A DNA stretch of 64,000 nt from Trichomonas vaginalis G3 (lineage: Eukaryota; Parabasalia; Trichomonadida; Trichomonadidae): the NCBI RefSeq assembly GCF_026262505.1, contig NC_067203.1, forward strand, positions 27,323,411-27,387,410, given 5' to 3'. The notes beneath the pieces are model-generated. The model made no database searches, was not told the origin of the DNA, and worked only from the letters and a program-made list of their open reading frames with translations. Position numbers and translations under genes: made by a program. Positions 46,657 to 54,973 of the stretch are shown piece by piece (the stretch's first letter is position 1; each line of letters starts with the position of its first letter).

Positions 46657-47960
46657 TAGGGTGTCCAAAGGTGTGTTTAGCACAAACCTGAATACTGCGA
46701 ATAGAAATAAACAAGTTACATATATATAAAGTTTATTTAAATATAATCACCATTGGATTCAATCACGCGTTCGCAGCGATCGATCCAGGCTTGAAAAACA
46801 CGCTTTAAATCATCATGAGAAAATTGCTCAAATTGCTCTCTTACAAAATTTTCAAGATCATCTGGACTCGCGAATTCGCGTCCTTCAGCTCTCTTTTTTA
46901 GCGTGCCGAATAAATAAAAGTCAGAGGGTGCAATATCAGGTGAATAAATTGGGTTTGGAACAACTTTGACATTGTTTTCCACCAAGTAATTCATTACCTT
47001 ATGACTTTTGTGAACTCTTGAATTATCAAAATGAATTGCAAACTTTTGTTTTTGTTGTTTGGATTTCTCAAACTCATCAGAATTGATAATTTGAGTAAGA
47101 ACATTGTCAATTAGATACTGAGCATTCATCGTATTAGGTTTTTGAAGAATATCAATTGCGATGATGCCATTCACGCCCCAAAAAACCGACAACATAATCA
47201 TTGGTGTGTCAATTTTTTTCTTCGGGAATGTTTGCGGATTTTCATCCTTCGGGATCCACATGATTTTGGCTTCTGTTGCATATTGAAACCAAGACTCGTC
47301 CCCTGTTACTAAAAAGCGAAACTTCTTGGATTGATACGCACCCAATATAGAGAGGAGCTCTTTCGAAGATTGGACTCTAGATTTTTTTTGAACTGAATTA
47401 AGGTTGTGCGGAACCCAACGTGTATACGCTAGTTTGTAGTTCAAATAATTGTGCAGATAATAACTGACTGTTGTACGTGGTATCTTTGTCATCTCCTCTA
47501 TCCTTCTGAGTGATGCTCTTGGGTCTTCATCTAGCGCTTGAAGAATTGCTTTGATTTTTCTTTGATCCGGCGATTTTTTGTCAATTTTTATGATGGGCGC
47601 CTTTTTGTTCATGAAGTGATACATCCTAACATGATACGTTACAGTGGAATAGCTAGGAGCATCCATACCGAAGCATTTTACCAATGTCTCGTAGATTTTT
47701 TTACAGTCTTTGCATTTTTTTGCAAGAGCGAGGATGTTTTCTTTATGATTCATTAAAAAAATGAAAAAAATCCCGCCAAAATTTCCCGCGAAACCGCCTC
47801 TTGTCTCAAAATTCATTTTATATCCCGGCATGGCGCCAAAATACAACTTACTCATCATATACATATATTCATATTTTTTATTATATATTTATAATCAGCA
47901 TATATCTCCTTTAATAGTCTCATATAGAGCGCTGTGCTAAACGCACCTTTGGACACCCTA
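46657..47960 (-). mobile_element. Mariner element, Tvmar1 type, copy 2 (complete)
   Basis: Same 1304 bp, same TIRs as copy 1, flanked by TA (46655-46656, 47961-47962). It sits within the Maverick fibre gene, so it arrived after the Maverick. The two copies are almost identical. Confidence 0.95.
46737..47753 (-). CDS. Mariner transposase (Tvmar1 type), copy 2, intact
   Basis: It matches the protein of 5086-6102 except for about two residues (an Asn to Tyr near SYYLHNYL and a Leu to Val in YLVENN). The D-D-D catalytic triad with 34-residue spacing is present. The start is taken at the ATG corresponding to copy 1; an in-frame ATG at 47864 is available. It is open throughout and so potentially active. 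Confidence 0.9.
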   Translation of the reverse strand: MNHKENILALAKKCKDCKKIYETLVKCFGMDAPSYSTVTYHVRMYHFMNKKAPIIKIDKKSPDQRKIKAILQALDEDPRASLRRIEEMTKIPRTTVSYYLHNYLNYKLAYTRWVPHNLNSVQKKSRVQSSKELLSILGAYQSKKFRFLVTGDESWFQYATEAKIMWIPKDENPQTFPKKKIDTPMIMLSVFWGVNGIIAIDILQKPNTMNAQYLIDNVLTQIINSDEFEKSKQQKQKFAIHFDNSRVHKSHKVMNYLVENNVKVVPNPIYSPDIAPSDFYLFGTLKKRAEGREFASPDDLENFVREQFEQFSHDDLKRVFQAWIDRCERVIESNGDYI

Positions 47961-47962
47961 TA

Positions 47963-48882
47963 TGTAAAAGATCTATACTTTTCTTGTAGTCAGCAATAGA
48001 CTGACTGTGATTTTTTAAAGATTTGTCAATACCTTTAAGCCAATCTTCATGCATGTCTGATACTGAGCCAAGAATATCATTTGCTTCCTTTAGTGTACTT
48101 TGTGCTTCTCGTAAAGTATCCAATCCCGTACGTGCATTGTTTGCTATACGTCTTACAGTATCTATTTGACTCCTTGTTTCTTGCATCCAACCAGATAAAG
48201 TTTTAATAGTATCCGAACCATTTGAAATGAAGTTCAAAGCATCTTTAACGTCATCTAAAGCTTCTTCACCAAGTACAGCCCATATCTTTCCGATTTGATA
48301 TTGAAGAACTCCATATGAACCAGCTGTTAAACCAGTATTTATAAGGTCCCATATCCATGATTTAGCAGTTTTTCCATTCTTTCCATCTTCTCCATCCAAA
48401 CCGTTTTCGCCTTGAGGACCTTGTATTCCTTGTGGTCCTTGAGGTCCAGTGTCACCCTTCTCTCCTTTCAGTTCATCTTTATGTTCGTTATAATATTCTA
48501 ATGTCATAAGGTGTACATCATTACTGCTACCAGCAACGCCGAGAATTTGTTTCTCATTCATGACTAAATTCTTTAAGCATTTAATGTTGTCGTCAAATCG
48601 GAAGCTCTTTAGTAATTCAATGAGAACATTCAGTACTTTCACTAATGAGGCATCTACTGTTGAATTTATATATTGCACCGTTCCATCATTTATGATGGGA
48701 ACCTTGCTTGTTGTAATGAATGGGTCATAAGTGTTAAAAGTATCGAAATCAATGACTTTTTTAGTTTTTCCATCGTCAATGACTAAATCATTGCCTTCAA
48801 TGGTTAATGTTGAGTTTTCATTTACTAATTCGTCTGCTCTTCTTGCTTCATTTGTTTCATACGCATATGCAGCAATAGTCAT
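47963..48882 (-). pseudogene. Fibre protein, N-terminal part with collagen-like shaft
   Basis: The ATG is at 48882. After about 140 residues there is a run of about ten Gly-X-Y triplets (GEKGDTGPQGPQGIQGPQG, then GENGLDGEDGKNGK), a collagen-like trimer-forming shaft. A small hydrophobic stretch and long coiled-coil helices follow (QIDTVRRIANNARTGLDTLREAQSTLKEAND). It breaks at the mariner. Together with 44534-46656 it forms a protein of about 1010 residues: attachment head, collagen shaft, coiled coil, KADKxHxH repeats, tail-collar tip. This is the layout of a host-recognition fibre. Confidence 0.7.
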
Positions 48883-48899
48883 ATTTTAATGAGAATAAA
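48883..48899. promoter_or_regulatory. 17-bp spacer between divergent genes with Inr words on both strands
   Basis: Plus strand: tcatat (TCA+Y+W form) overlapping the minus start codon, 16-20 bases before the ATG at 48900. Minus strand: tcatta, 8-13 bases before the ATG at 48882. Both fit the trichomonad initiator consensus TCAYW. Confidence 0.45.
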
Positions 48900-49664
48900 A
48901 TGTTGTTCTATTTGCAAAGTACAGACCCAAACGAATACGGGACAGTAAAGCTACAAACAAACTTAGGTCTTCAGAATGAAGCGCTTGCTTTCAGAGTTGT
49001 TGACTTCAATACTATCGCAACTTTTGTCATAACAGATGAAACAGATTTCATAGAGATTGAAATAGATGACAAAAGAAGTTTTATAACATTTCCTAACAGA
49101 GCCGAGTATAGAATAGATAAAATTGCTGGAGTCATAGATACTCTCATAAATGAAGAAACTATTGACAACATAGATGTCGAACTCTCTTCTGAGGGAACAT
49201 TGAAGTTCAGCAGCGAGAAAGAGTTTAAGATACCAAGAATGAGTCATAGAGTTCAATTGCTTCTGGGAGCATATCATATGACATTTCCTTTAAAAAGCGT
49301 TGGTGGAGTTATTGAGATGAAATCTGTTCCATACGTATGTTATGGCAATTGTTTGTACATTGAGTCTAAAATAGCTAATGTCACAGGCATTTCAGGAGTT
49401 AATAGTAAAGGTTCAGTAGAGTATAAATCCTTCTGTTATGAAGTAAATTCAATGTTCATTCCAAACGTTCCTGTCATAGCAACTCATTTAGGTAAATGGG
49501 TTCGCATTAGTCCTCATAATTTGAAAGACATGCAATTCAGACTCGTTGACTTTCAAGGAGAGCCTGTAGTACTGAAGGCACCAGTGCGAATGACTGTTGA
49601 AGTAGACTTTTTAGATAATATTAAATGCAACAGCTTACAAGAGAACTCAGAGCTAAAAATATAA
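48900..49664 (+). CDS. Beta-rich Maverick protein, possibly structural, unknown
   Basis: 254 residues with alternating strand-like segments (ATFVITDETDFIEIEID, YRIDKIAGVID, HRVQLLLGAYHMTFPL, GKWVRISPHNLKDMQFRLVDFQG). Length and texture resemble the putative penton-like proteins at 28665 and 59001 but the sequence is not clearly related. It is read divergently from the fibre gene with a 17-bp spacer and overlaps the next gene by 40 bp. A capsid-accessory role is a guess from context. Confidence 0.55.
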   Translation: MLFYLQSTDPNEYGTVKLQTNLGLQNEALAFRVVDFNTIATFVITDETDFIEIEIDDKRSFITFPNRAEYRIDKIAGVIDTLINEETIDNIDVELSSEGTLKFSSEKEFKIPRMSHRVQLLLGAYHMTFPLKSVGGVIEMKSVPYVCYGNCLYIESKIANVTGISGVNSKGSVEYKSFCYEVNSMFIPNVPVIATHLGKWVRISPHNLKDMQFRLVDFQGEPVVLKAPVRMTVEVDFLDNIKCNSLQENSELKI

Positions 49665-49867
49665 AGTATGAATGTTATGTATTAGGATATGAACTTTGGT
49701 TGTTGCTGTTTGATGAAACAAATGAGTTTGTTATGTCAGTCAAGAGAACAGAAAAATATTGTGTTAGTGAAAACTGCACCAAGTCAATAAGATTAGGTCT
49801 ACATTATGAAGATGAGTTCGATACTGTTGAAGAAGTTTTGGACAGATACTATAAGTTGTTAACTTGA
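49625..49867 (+). CDS. Small Maverick protein, unknown
   Basis: 80 residues, overlapping the end of the previous gene in another frame. YECYVLGYELWLLLFDETNEF and FDTVEEVLDRYYKLL suggest a compact alpha/beta fold. No family recognised. Followed by a gactgactgactg run. Confidence 0.5.
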   Translation: MQQLTRELRAKNIKYECYVLGYELWLLLFDETNEFVMSVKRTEKYCVSENCTKSIRLGLHYEDEFDTVEEVLDRYYKLLT

Positions 49868-49892
49868 AATTTTTTTTGACTGACTGACTGCT

Positions 49893-50504
49893 TTAATTTA
49901 CTAAAACATATTTCAAACAAAGCTTATAGTCAGTAGATAGTTTTGTATACTCGTTCGAATATCTATACTTAAACTCAACTCCAGGAGTACCTGGGGTTTC
50001 AATGATGCGGATGTTACCTATTTTCATGAATATTGGAGTTTGACTACAGCATTCGATTTCAGGGTCGAGATAGTCAATGACACATTGTTTTCCTGTTATT
50101 CGTGATATAACATTTTCAAGGTCCTCCTTTGTTAGAATTATTTGGTTCTTACTTATAAGATTTGTCAAAAGCTTCTTATCGTCTTTGAGTAAGATAGTTT
50201 GATATAACTGAAGAAGGTAATGGTCTACGTTATCTGAAGGATTTGTTTGAACATTTGTGTAAGGGTTGTCGTTGGCTTCTCTTGAAAGAACTTGGTCTAA
50301 TGGTGGATACTCTAACTTAACATCTGATGTAGCGTTAGCGTTTGAAGCTGTGTTTAAATTCACTGATTTCAGTTCTTCTTTATCTTTCAAACATTCTGAA
50401 CTATAGTTCTTTATGACAATATTGTTTGTCGTTCGTGAGTCAACATTTGATGTTGGTTCAATTGGAACATTAACGGCACCAGCTAAGATGGATTTGCTTC
50501 TCAT
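49893..50504 (-). CDS. Unknown Maverick protein
   Basis: 203 residues. The N-terminal 80 are Asn/Ser/Thr-rich and probably disordered; a helical middle (YLLQLYQTILLKDDKKLLTNLI) follows, then a C-terminal domain with KQCVIDYLDPEIECC and MKIGNIRIIETPGTPG. No family recognised. Divergent from 50539 with 34 bp between start codons. Confidence 0.5.
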   Translation of the reverse strand: MRSKSILAGAVNVPIEPTSNVDSRTTNNIVIKNYSSECLKDKEELKSVNLNTASNANATSDVKLEYPPLDQVLSREANDNPYTNVQTNPSDNVDHYLLQLYQTILLKDDKKLLTNLISKNQIILTKEDLENVISRITGKQCVIDYLDPEIECCSQTPIFMKIGNIRIIETPGTPGVEFKYRYSNEYTKLSTDYKLCLKYVLVN

Positions 50505-50538
50505 TTCATATAGAATAAAAACCTTTTATATATATGAA

Positions 50539-50931
50539 ATGAACAATATACTCGACAAGGGTTTGAATGTAAAGCTAACGAATGAAAATATTGTTGAATT
50601 CACTGAGACAGGTGCTGTGTATAAAGATGTAGAACTACTGAACAAAAGAGCTAAGGGAAGAAGCAGGAACATGAACAAAGGGTGGAAGCCTATAAAAATT
50701 TATGTCAATGATGGCTCAGGAGGTTCAAACATAAAGTATGCAGAAAGTTATAGAGTTTATGCACTCAAAGGTGAAAAGCCTTTATTTAAGAACAGCTATT
50801 CTAACACATATCCTCAAAAGTTAACGGATGGAGAAGTGGATGACATGAATGACAGCAAAAATATTAACAGAAATGGCGACAGAGATGCATGGAATTTGTT
50901 TACCATCAGTCAATTGAAGCATAAGATTTAA
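50539..50931 (+). CDS. Small basic Maverick protein, unknown
   Basis: 130 residues. Basic block NKRAKGRSRNMNKGWKPIKIYVND, then ESYRVYALKGEKPLFKN. The start at 50539 is chosen because the longer frame would overlap the divergent gene by its whole head. It ends overlapping the ATPase gene by 4 bp, tail to tail. No family recognised. Confidence 0.5.
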   Translation: MNNILDKGLNVKLTNENIVEFTETGAVYKDVELLNKRAKGRSRNMNKGWKPIKIYVNDGSGGSNIKYAESYRVYALKGEKPLFKNSYSNTYPQKLTDGEVDDMNDSKNINRNGDRDAWNLFTISQLKHKI

Positions 50932-51815
50932 AACAATGTTGGTCGTTCCCATGGAATATTTTTGACTTTAATGGTATTCGTCATGATATGAATCTCAAGG
51001 TATGAACGAGGAGAGATGAGAGACTTATATGCTTCCCAAATTTCTTCAAAAGGTAATGTTATACCTGACTGTTTCCATATGAGTTCAATATCATAGCGTG
51101 AGAAACCTTGAAAGATAACGAAGTCAGTAATGAGACGCTTTATGTTTAAAGCAAGAAAGCGCCATGTTTGCATAAGAATTGCTATAGTTAAGTGGTAATG
51201 TCTGACTTTAGTTATGATGTTAGCTAATGGCGAATCAGGCTTTGAAACTAAACCTTTTCTAGCGAAGTCGTCGCAAACGAGCAGAGTGTTTGAAGGATAT
51301 TTTTTGAAGGGGTATTTTGAAAGTTTTGACAGAATGTAGTTTGTCAGTCGTTTCATATCGTAAACTCCTGAGTACTGACGTAAGTGGTGTTTGTCAATAA
51401 TTCTTTCCATCTCTTCTGAAGTCTTTTGCATTCCTGACTGTATAAATTCAACGATGGCATAATATTTTCTCTTACGTCGAATGTAACGTTGAAGAAATTC
51501 AATGAGTTCACTGTCTGGAACTTTAACGACAGAGGCTTGAACTTTTGACATAAATGTTTTCGCTGTTGAATCCATACAGTCTGAAGTTGCTGATATAATG
51601 ATTTGGTCATAGTAAGAGTCGTTTCCTAATCGCTCTGTTATGAGTATGTGACGAATGAGGTTAAATATCTTACCTGAGCCCATCTTTCCACAATAGAAAT
51701 AAACACCATTTGAACAGAACTCATAGTCCTTGCTGAAAGGAAGAATGAGAGAAGAGTTAAGTTTGTCTGTGGTTTCATTCATGTCTTCATCTACGTCATG
51801 TATTAAATGCTTCAT
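50928..51815 (-). CDS. Packaging ATPase (A32/FtsK-HerA type) with altered Walker A
   Basis: 295 residues. Walker A lies at residues 43-50 as GKMGSGKI, with Ile where Ser/Thr coordinates Mg; Walker B at about 177-183 as LLVCDDF; a QTWRF segment follows, like the sensor Gln of the HerA/FtsK group. In Polintons this protein is thought to pump DNA into capsids. The Ile codon is ATA, one transition from ACA (Thr), so this is probably an inactivating change in an otherwise open gene. Divergent from 51832 with 16 bp between. Confidence 0.8.
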   Translation of the reverse strand: MKHLIHDVDEDMNETTDKLNSSLILPFSKDYEFCSNGVYFYCGKMGSGKIFNLIRHILITERLGNDSYYDQIIISATSDCMDSTAKTFMSKVQASVVKVPDSELIEFLQRYIRRKRKYYAIVEFIQSGMQKTSEEMERIIDKHHLRQYSGVYDMKRLTNYILSKLSKYPFKKYPSNTLLVCDDFARKGLVSKPDSPLANIITKVRHYHLTIAILMQTWRFLALNIKRLITDFVIFQGFSRYDIELIWKQSGITLPFEEIWEAYKSLISPRSYLEIHIMTNTIKVKNIPWERPTLF

Positions 51816-51831
51816 TTTATCTCCATTAAAA

Positions 51832-52713
51832 ATGCAAGTCAGAAATATTCAGAACATAGCACCGAGTCTAACTGACAAGAGTATAAAGATATACTATGAA
51901 CACGTTATGATGAAACCTACCAAAATTCAAGAAAGTCAGTATACTTATGAATATCCAAGACACTGGGTAGAGTATGTAGGAGGTGAGAAAGCTATTGAAA
52001 TCAGACAGGTTCGAAGCATTCCAGCAGGAAGGACAATATTATTGAAGAACTTTAATGTTTTGAGATATAATGATGAAACAAAGAAGCAAGATAGTTTTCC
52101 TGTTGCTGTGTATGTGAACCTAGACACAGGAGATGACATGAAAGTTTTTAATACAAAGCTTCAAACGGTAGTGAGAGAACAACTGACTGCGGAAGGGCAT
52201 CCATTACCTTCTGAAGTTACCATAGCATATAATTTTGAAACAAACTCAATAGATTTTAGAGTCGTCTCTGCAAAAAAGTCAGGATTTACATTTAATGAAG
52301 CAGATGTATATTCGAATGAAAATTTCAAAGCTATTGCATGGTTAGATAATGACGATTGCTTTAAGAAAATATTTAAATACAGTGACTCAACGATGTCAAT
52401 AGATGACCTTCGTGGAATGTTATCATCAACGTTTACAGTTGATGGTTCAGCAGGATTGCTTACAAGATTGTCAATTGGTGGCGTTTGGTCTCGTGAGAAC
52501 ATTGTTATAAAATCCAGTATAAGTGAATTTGCTGAAGAATCTATATTATGTCTTTCAAACTACATGTATTCTCCGCCGAAGCATTATAGTATAACAAACT
52601 TTGTCAGTAAGTTTAACATAAGACTTGTCGAACCTTCTTCAATGAAAGATGTTGTGCTACCTAAAGATGGAAAGGATGGACTCATTATTGAGATGATTTT
52701 AATAGCATATTAA
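51832..52713 (+). CDS. Unknown Maverick protein, beta-rich
   Basis: 293 residues from the ATG at 51832. Strand-like segments (KAIEIRQVRSIPAGRTILLKNFNVL, FPVAVYVNLDTGDD, NFETNSIDFRVVSAKKSGFTF) and a final part with KDGKDGLIIEMILIAY. A tcattt initiator-like word overlaps the ATPase start codon 20 bases upstream. First of three genes joined stop-to-start. Possibly a capsid-associated protein; no family recognised. Confidence 0.55.
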   Translation: MQVRNIQNIAPSLTDKSIKIYYEHVMMKPTKIQESQYTYEYPRHWVEYVGGEKAIEIRQVRSIPAGRTILLKNFNVLRYNDETKKQDSFPVAVYVNLDTGDDMKVFNTKLQTVVREQLTAEGHPLPSEVTIAYNFETNSIDFRVVSAKKSGFTFNEADVYSNENFKAIAWLDNDDCFKKIFKYSDSTMSIDDLRGMLSSTFTVDGSAGLLTRLSIGGVWSRENIVIKSSISEFAEESILCLSNYMYSPPKHYSITNFVSKFNIRLVEPSSMKDVVLPKDGKDGLIIEMILIAY

Positions 52714-52911
52714 ATGAGCTTGTTCTTGAAGGTCATTCATGATGAAATAACTGTTGTAGAAGATGTTAGCAATTGTTCAGACATTTTGAAGCGAATAGAT
52801 GAGATAAGAAAGAAGTTTATGAATGAGAACGTTTATGTTTCATTGACTTTCTCCAGTAACGAGAACTTTTATGAGATAATGTTGAAGAGAGATGATTTTA
52901 ATATGGTGTAA
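52714..52911 (+). CDS. Small Maverick protein, unknown
   Basis: 65 residues, ATG immediately after the TAA of the previous gene. SLFLKVIHDEITVVEDVSN and VSLTFSSNENFYEIMLK suggest a small alpha/beta unit. No family recognised. Confidence 0.5.
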   Translation: MSLFLKVIHDEITVVEDVSNCSDILKRIDEIRKKFMNENVYVSLTFSSNENFYEIMLKRDDFNMV

Positions 52912-53448
52912 ATGGTAGCTTGGGCAGCTTTAGGCGCAATGGGAACAAAAGCATTAGCATTTGGAGTAAAAGCACTTGGAGCTTATGGCGCAGTAAATAA
53001 AATGAGTGGAGGAAGAGTTTCGAAGACATTAGATGCAAATAAAGGAAAGATTGGAGGCTGGGTTGCAAAGAAGTTAAGATTAAATAAAATAGGGCTCATA
53101 AATAAAGCATCCAATTTGGTTGCGACTGAGTCAGAAAATGCTTTAGGAAAGGACGATGAGTTTGCAAAACACGCAAAAGACTTTAATGACCAGATGAAAG
53201 GTGAAACAATGCATTTAAATAGATTCGATGGAACTAAAGAAAATGTTTCTTCTCCACAACTTCCACCAGTAGTTCTTCCGTATGGTCCCTATGGAATGTA
53301 TGGAAACCCTTACGAAAGACCATTTGACCCATTGACTGGTGGAAGTAATTGGTATCATTACGGACGAAGAAGAAAGACAGTCAAGTTGGAGACGGACGTA
53401 AAGAAACTAACTAAAAAGAAACCAAGGAAGAGAGTTATAAAGCAATGA
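52912..53448 (+). CDS. Gly/Ala-rich protein with basic tail, possible virion component
   Basis: 178 residues, ATG directly after the TAA of the previous gene. The N-terminus is Gly/Ala-rich and amphipathic or membrane-active (WAALGAMGTKALAFGVKALGAYGA). The middle is Pro/Tyr/Gly-rich (VVLPYGPYGMYGNPYERPF). The last 35 residues are very basic (GRRRKTVK, KKLTKKKPRKRVIKQ). The build resembles membrane-lytic or core proteins of adenovirus-like particles, but that is analogy only. Followed directly by the 3'-flank motif. Confidence 0.5.
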   Translation: MVAWAALGAMGTKALAFGVKALGAYGAVNKMSGGRVSKTLDANKGKIGGWVAKKLRLNKIGLINKASNLVATESENALGKDDEFAKHAKDFNDQMKGETMHLNRFDGTKENVSSPQLPPVVLPYGPYGMYGNPYERPFDPLTGGSNWYHYGRRRKTVKLETDVKKLTKKKPRKRVIKQ

Positions 53449-53450
53449 AT

Positions 53451-53515
53451 TCAAGAGGGTAGAAATGAGGTTAGAAATCGGGTTAGATATACCCTTCTAC
53501 CCTAAATTTATTTTT
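53451..53515 (+). other. Conserved Maverick 3'-flank motif
   Basis: gagggtagaaatgagg, then gggttagatatacccttct, then an A/T run. It starts within a few bases of the stop of the gene at 52912-53448. Possible 3'-end processing or termination signal. Confidence 0.45.
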
Positions 53516-53629
53516 GCGCTATGTTTTCATACGCATTAAGGTAGTGATATCATTAATTTTTAAGTTTATTTTTTAAAATTATTTTTTATTTTATTTTTAT
53601 ATAAATGACAGAACAAAAATAAAGCATAT

Positions 53630-54064
53630 CTACTCAACAGGAATGAGACCCTTACTGACTATGTATTCGTTTAATGCTTGATGAAAACAATGGTACATAT
53701 TTTCGTATGGGTATACACAACGTCTGTTTCCATCGTCGTCGTATATGTAGAGCTCAAATCCAGTCCAACCTTCTTTTGTACAATATGTAGCTTTATTTAA
53801 GTATGCATTTATGTAGATAAGGCAATTTTCTTCATCGCTCCAGAAATAATTTTTGTTCTTTGTTGAAATAGTTTTCGTTCCTCTGCGACCATAAGGAATG
53901 TATGCAATGAACTTTGCGTCATAAGGGATTGTAATATATTCAGTGTTTCTTTCATCGTCAATGGGTCTGTCTTTGTTAAAATGCATGTTTCTCAGTTTTA
54001 CTTGAGTTTTGAATAGTTCACGGAAACGTTCTGGGAAAGAGTCATAGTAAATGTAGTCGGACAT
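53630..54064 (-). CDS. Unknown Maverick protein
   Basis: 144 residues from the ATG at 54064 (the longer frame enters the promoter-like tract). It has ERFRELFKTQVKLRNMHF, then DAKFIAYIPYGRRGT, then EGWTGFELYIYDDDGNRRCVYPYENMYHCFHQAL. Upstream there is a variant of the conserved motif (54092-54110). Last gene before the right TIR. No family recognised. Confidence 0.5.
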   Translation of the reverse strand: MSDYIYYDSFPERFRELFKTQVKLRNMHFNKDRPIDDERNTEYITIPYDAKFIAYIPYGRRGTKTISTKNKNYFWSDEENCLIYINAYLNKATYCTKEGWTGFELYIYDDDGNRRCVYPYENMYHCFHQALNEYIVSKGLIPVE

Positions 54065-54192
54065 GTCTTTGTAATGAAATAAAAAATTAAAAAAAATAAA
54101 AATAAGGTTATTTTTATTTAGTAAGGATGGTAGTGAATTCGTTAGTGAAGTCGTTAGTGAAGTCATTAGTGAAGTCGTTTATGTGTCAGATG

Positions 54193-54331
54193 GATTTGTA
54201 AATAGTTAAGGTTAAGTTGGTGTTATGGTTGTGTTGTAAAATATACGTTACCGGTTTCGTAAAGTGTCAAAACCGCTAAGTGGTGTACGGAGGCGCGCAG
54301 TGCCACAGTACACGACTTAGGGATACTAACT
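54193..54331 (-). repeat. Right Maverick terminal inverted repeat
   Basis: Inverted counterpart of 24238-24377: ttaaggttaagttg, gttgtaaaatatacgtta, gtaaagtgtca, a terminal hairpin at 54283-54313, and atactaact at the tip. Confidence 0.8.
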
Positions 54332-54344
54332 AGGATGAAAATTG

Positions 54345-54690
54345 CAGGCTCTGGCCACTGCTTAGGCCAGAGCTTCGTATGGGCACTCTCTCGGGACTGG
54401 ATTCCTCTCCGGCCGCCCCGAATCAGGGCGGTCTTTGAGGAAACCGGCCCCGAGGATGGTTTGCGAAGCTCTGACCTTAGCAATGGCCAGAGCTTGTAAT
54501 TTTCATTCAGAATCAAGTTCCTCTCGGATCGAGCCTAATGAGGACGACCGTCGAGGAACTTGGCTCTGAGGTGATGAATTGTGAACTCTGGCTTTGATGA
54601 AAGCCAGAGTTTTTAAGTGAATGTTTTGATGGGATGAGCCTATGCTCAGTAAGCTCGTCCCATCAAAACATTCGTTTAAAAATTGAATTA
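54345..54690. repeat. Hairpin array adjoining the right Maverick end
   Basis: Successive nested palindromes: ggctctggcc with ggccagagctt, ccgccccgaatcagggcgg within ggattcctctc...gaggaaacc, aagttcctctcgg...gaggaactt, aactctggctt...aagccagagtt, and tgttttgatgggatgagc...gctcgtcccatcaaaaca. It is G+C-richer than its surroundings, like the array on the other side of the Maverick, but of different sequence. Confidence 0.75.
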
Positions 54691-54973
54691 AAAATTATCG
54701 TATGTATTCAAAAATTAGAAAATAAAAATGAATAATTTTATTATATAAAGAGAATTGAATAAATTCAACGGAAAATTGAATAAAAATTTCCAAAAAAAAT
54801 GGAAAAAATTGAAAAATAATTGAAAAAATAAGAAATTTGATAAGAAAATTAACAAATAGACAAATTTAAGAAACATAGATAATGGTTATTTATGATTGTA
54901 ATGGGAAATTGAGGAGATTTGACCAGTTTAATACAGAATGTGATATTTATAATTTAAAGAAATGAAGATATTC

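Larger units (their letters stand above)
24238..54331. mobile_element. Maverick/Polinton, complete ends, inactivated
   Basis: Terminal inverted repeats of about 140 bp lie at 24238-24377 and 54193-54331. Between them are the Maverick hallmark genes: retroviral-type integrase, protein-primed family-B polymerase, packaging ATPase and a putative capsid protein. After subtraction of three later insertions (1456, 3956 and 1304 bp, each with its duplicated target) it is about 23 kb, a normal Maverick size. No 6-bp target duplication is evident because both ends abut hairpin arrays. Many genes carry frameshifts or stops, so it cannot move by itself. Confidence 0.8.

Noticed and set aside
44534-48882. 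A prophage, because of the tail-collar and collagen-like protein
   Set aside because: Neighbouring genes are Maverick type (integrase, protein-primed polymerase, A32-like ATPase) and TIRs enclose the block; no phage genes otherwise.
24231-54340. A 6-bp target duplication of the Maverick
   Set aside because: Bases outside the two tips (caaaa and aggatg) do not match in any register tried.
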